Source: Synechococcus sp. CO36386bin_37
GTDB lineage: Bacteria; Cyanobacteriota; Cyanobacteriia; PCC-6307; Cyanobiaceae
Assembly (NCBI GenBank): GCA_011525445.1
Contig: WTGE01000057.1
Location: 1 to 7,177 of the forward strand
DNA length: 7,177 nucleotides
Direction of reading: 5' to 3'
Every line of letters begins with the position of its first letter. The first letter of the stretch is position 1. Below are positions 6,317-7,177 of this stretch, one piece after another. Position numbers and translations under genes: made by a program. The notes below the pieces were generated by a model, which saw nothing but the letters and a program-made list of their open reading frames with translations, had not been told where the DNA came from and did no database searches.

Positions 6317-6332
6317 ACACTGATCGGAGTGT
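6317..6332. repeat. Stem-loop in the ndhF/ndhD gap, upstream of ndhD
   Basis: ACACT (6317-6321) and AGTGT (6328-6332) are perfect complements around a 6-nt loop, 15 bp before the ndhD GTG start. It lies in the 116-bp ndhF-ndhD gap (6302-6417), the longest gap in the window, where I see no gene, no intrinsic terminator and no convincing promoter. A hairpin this close to the start could affect translation of ndhD or mRNA processing; it may also be chance. Confidence 0.2.
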
Positions 6333-6417
6333 AGAAATCCTGGGCGAATGCGCATCGTCTCGATAGGCGTTGACACACAAAACCTCCACAACTGGAAATT
6401 GGAGATTGCGTAAATCT

Positions 6418-7177
6418 TCAGCCCAGAGCACCAAAGAGCACGACCAAGGCAATCACACCACCGAACACGATGAGTGCGTAGAACTGCGCTCTGCCTGTTT
6501 CGAAGTACTTCAGGCCTTCTCCACTCCCCAGAGTGAGGAGACCGGTGAGATTCACCACTCCATCTACCACTTTGGCGTCCACCTCTAAAACTTCCCGAGC
6601 CAACTTGCGACTGCTGCGAACGAATAATTTCTCGTTGATGGCGTCTAAGTACCATTTATTCGATAAAAAGGCATTGAGGGTGGGAAGGCGAGCGGCAACC
6701 TTGTCACCGAGGTCGATTCGTCTCAAGGCATAAGCGAGGACAGCGATCGTTAATCCGCCAACGGAAACGGCTACTGAAGCTCCGGCTAGTGGCAAAAATT
6801 CTCCCCAACTGAACTGTTCAGCCATCTCTGCTGCTTCTTCAGGGTTCAGGAGACCGGCAAAGCGGCTGTTCCAGGGCGTTCCGAGCAGGCCGATCAGCGT
6901 GGAAGGAACAGCAAGAATTGCCAAGGGAAGAGTCATGGACCAGGGCGACTCATGAACGCTGCCTACTGAATGGTGATCGTGACCCTCCTCCGTTGATTTC
7001 CCTGCGGCTGTCATCAGCTGGTCTTGAAGATCGGTGTCATTGCCGCGGAAGTCTCCCTCGAAGGTGAGGAAGTACAGCCGGAACATGTAGAACGCGGTCA
7101 TCCCCGCGGTTAGGAATCCGACCAGCCACAGCAGCGGATAGCTGTTGAAGGCCTGACCAAGGATCTCGTCCTTGCTC
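6418..7177 (-). CDS. ndhF: NAD(P)H-quinone oxidoreductase subunit 5 (NDH-1 subunit F), C-terminal part
   Basis: The frame is open to the right edge, so the 5' part lies outside the window. About 252 residues are present, against about 660-670 for a full NdhF. They begin SKDEILGQAFNSYPLLW, continue LVGFLTAGMTAFYMFRLYFL and then TFEGDFRG, the hallmark stretch of NuoL/NdhF proteins. The ATG at 7101 is internal (GMTAFYMF), not a start. Then come a polar, His-containing loop (about 57-77: EEGHDHHSVGSVHES), membrane helices about 80-100 and 128-150, the RRIDLGDKVAARLPTLNAFL segment, NKWYLDAINEK (173-183), and a C-terminal amphipathic region ending in the hydrophobic helix YALIVFGGVIALVVLFGALG. NdhF is the distal proton-pumping subunit of NDH-1, and its long lateral helix lies in this C-terminal half. 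It is upstream of ndhD on the same strand, and together they supply two of the antiporter-like subunits. Confidence 0.96.
   Translation of the reverse strand, partial: SKDEILGQAFNSYPLLWLVGFLTAGMTAFYMFRLYFLTFEGDFRGNDTDLQDQLMTAAGKSTEEGHDHHSVGSVHESPWSMTLPLAILAVPSTLIGLLGTPWNSRFAGLLNPEEAAEMAEQFSWGEFLPLAGASVAVSVGGLTIAVLAYALRRIDLGDKVAARLPTLNAFLSNKWYLDAINEKLFVRSSRKLAREVLEVDAKVVDGVVNLTGLLTLGSGEGLKYFETGRAQFYALIVFGGVIALVVLFGALG

Noticed and set aside
6314..6655. 113-residue minus-strand frame across the ndhF end and the ndhF-ndhD gap
   Set aside because: Arg/Ser-rich translation typical of an out-of-frame shadow. ndhF is clearly read in a different frame over most of it.
6741..6751. HIP1-like octamer in ndhF
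   Set aside because: Only GCGATCG is present, followed by T; it is not the full GCGATCGC, and a single hit would mean little.
7099..7101. ATG 7101 as the start of ndhF
   Set aside because: The frame continues upstream with conserved NdhF sequence (SKDEILGQAF), so this Met is internal and the gene is cut by the window edge.

Overview
The window looks like a core-genome segment of a marine picocyanobacterium, most likely Synechococcus or a high-GC Prochlorococcus relative. This is inferred from the cyanobacterial character of almost every protein: NdhF and NdhD of the NDH-1 complex side by side, a PedR-type small LuxR regulator, a cyanobacterial non-GalU sugar-nucleotide pyrophosphorylase, and a cyanobacterial ScpA. 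Base composition near 50% GC and several non-ATG starts (TTG, GTG) fit. No species can be fixed from the sequence alone.

Layout, left to right. (1) Bases 1-503, plus strand: a CYTH-domain protein that lacks only the first base of its start codon. (2) Bases 556-741, plus strand: a small protein of about 61 residues, unknown function. (3) Bases 698-976, minus strand: a small LuxR/NarL-type DNA-binding protein resembling PedR, overlapping the tail of the small gene. (4) Bases 1057-1947, plus strand: metF, divergent from the regulator. The roughly 80-bp shared promoter region holds an inverted repeat. (5) Bases 1931-7177, minus strand: a run of five genes in the order ndhF (3' part only) > ndhD > LapA-like small membrane protein > scpA > cugP-like nucleotidyltransferase. 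Gaps are about 116, 86, 88 and 39 bp. The last gene converges on metF with a 17-bp overlap of coding ends.

How the genes relate. NdhF and NdhD are proton-pumping membrane subunits of the thylakoid NDH-1 complex, used in respiration and cyclic electron flow. The LapA-like protein is a small double-pass membrane protein. ScpA is the kleisin of the SMC chromosome-condensation complex. The CugP-like enzyme probably makes UDP-glucose for glycolipids and polysaccharides. MetF supplies 5-methyl-THF for methionine synthesis. PedR-type proteins respond to photosynthetic electron-transport redox state. The clustering is consistent with a housekeeping region rather than a dedicated pathway.

I see no mobile element, CRISPR array, tRNA, rRNA, phage gene or toxin-antitoxin pair, and no gap longer than about 120 bp. 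I did not find a novel system. The points most worth checking are the pedR/metF intergenic inverted repeat, the small overlapping unknown gene, and small palindromes in the gaps of the ndhF-cugP run.
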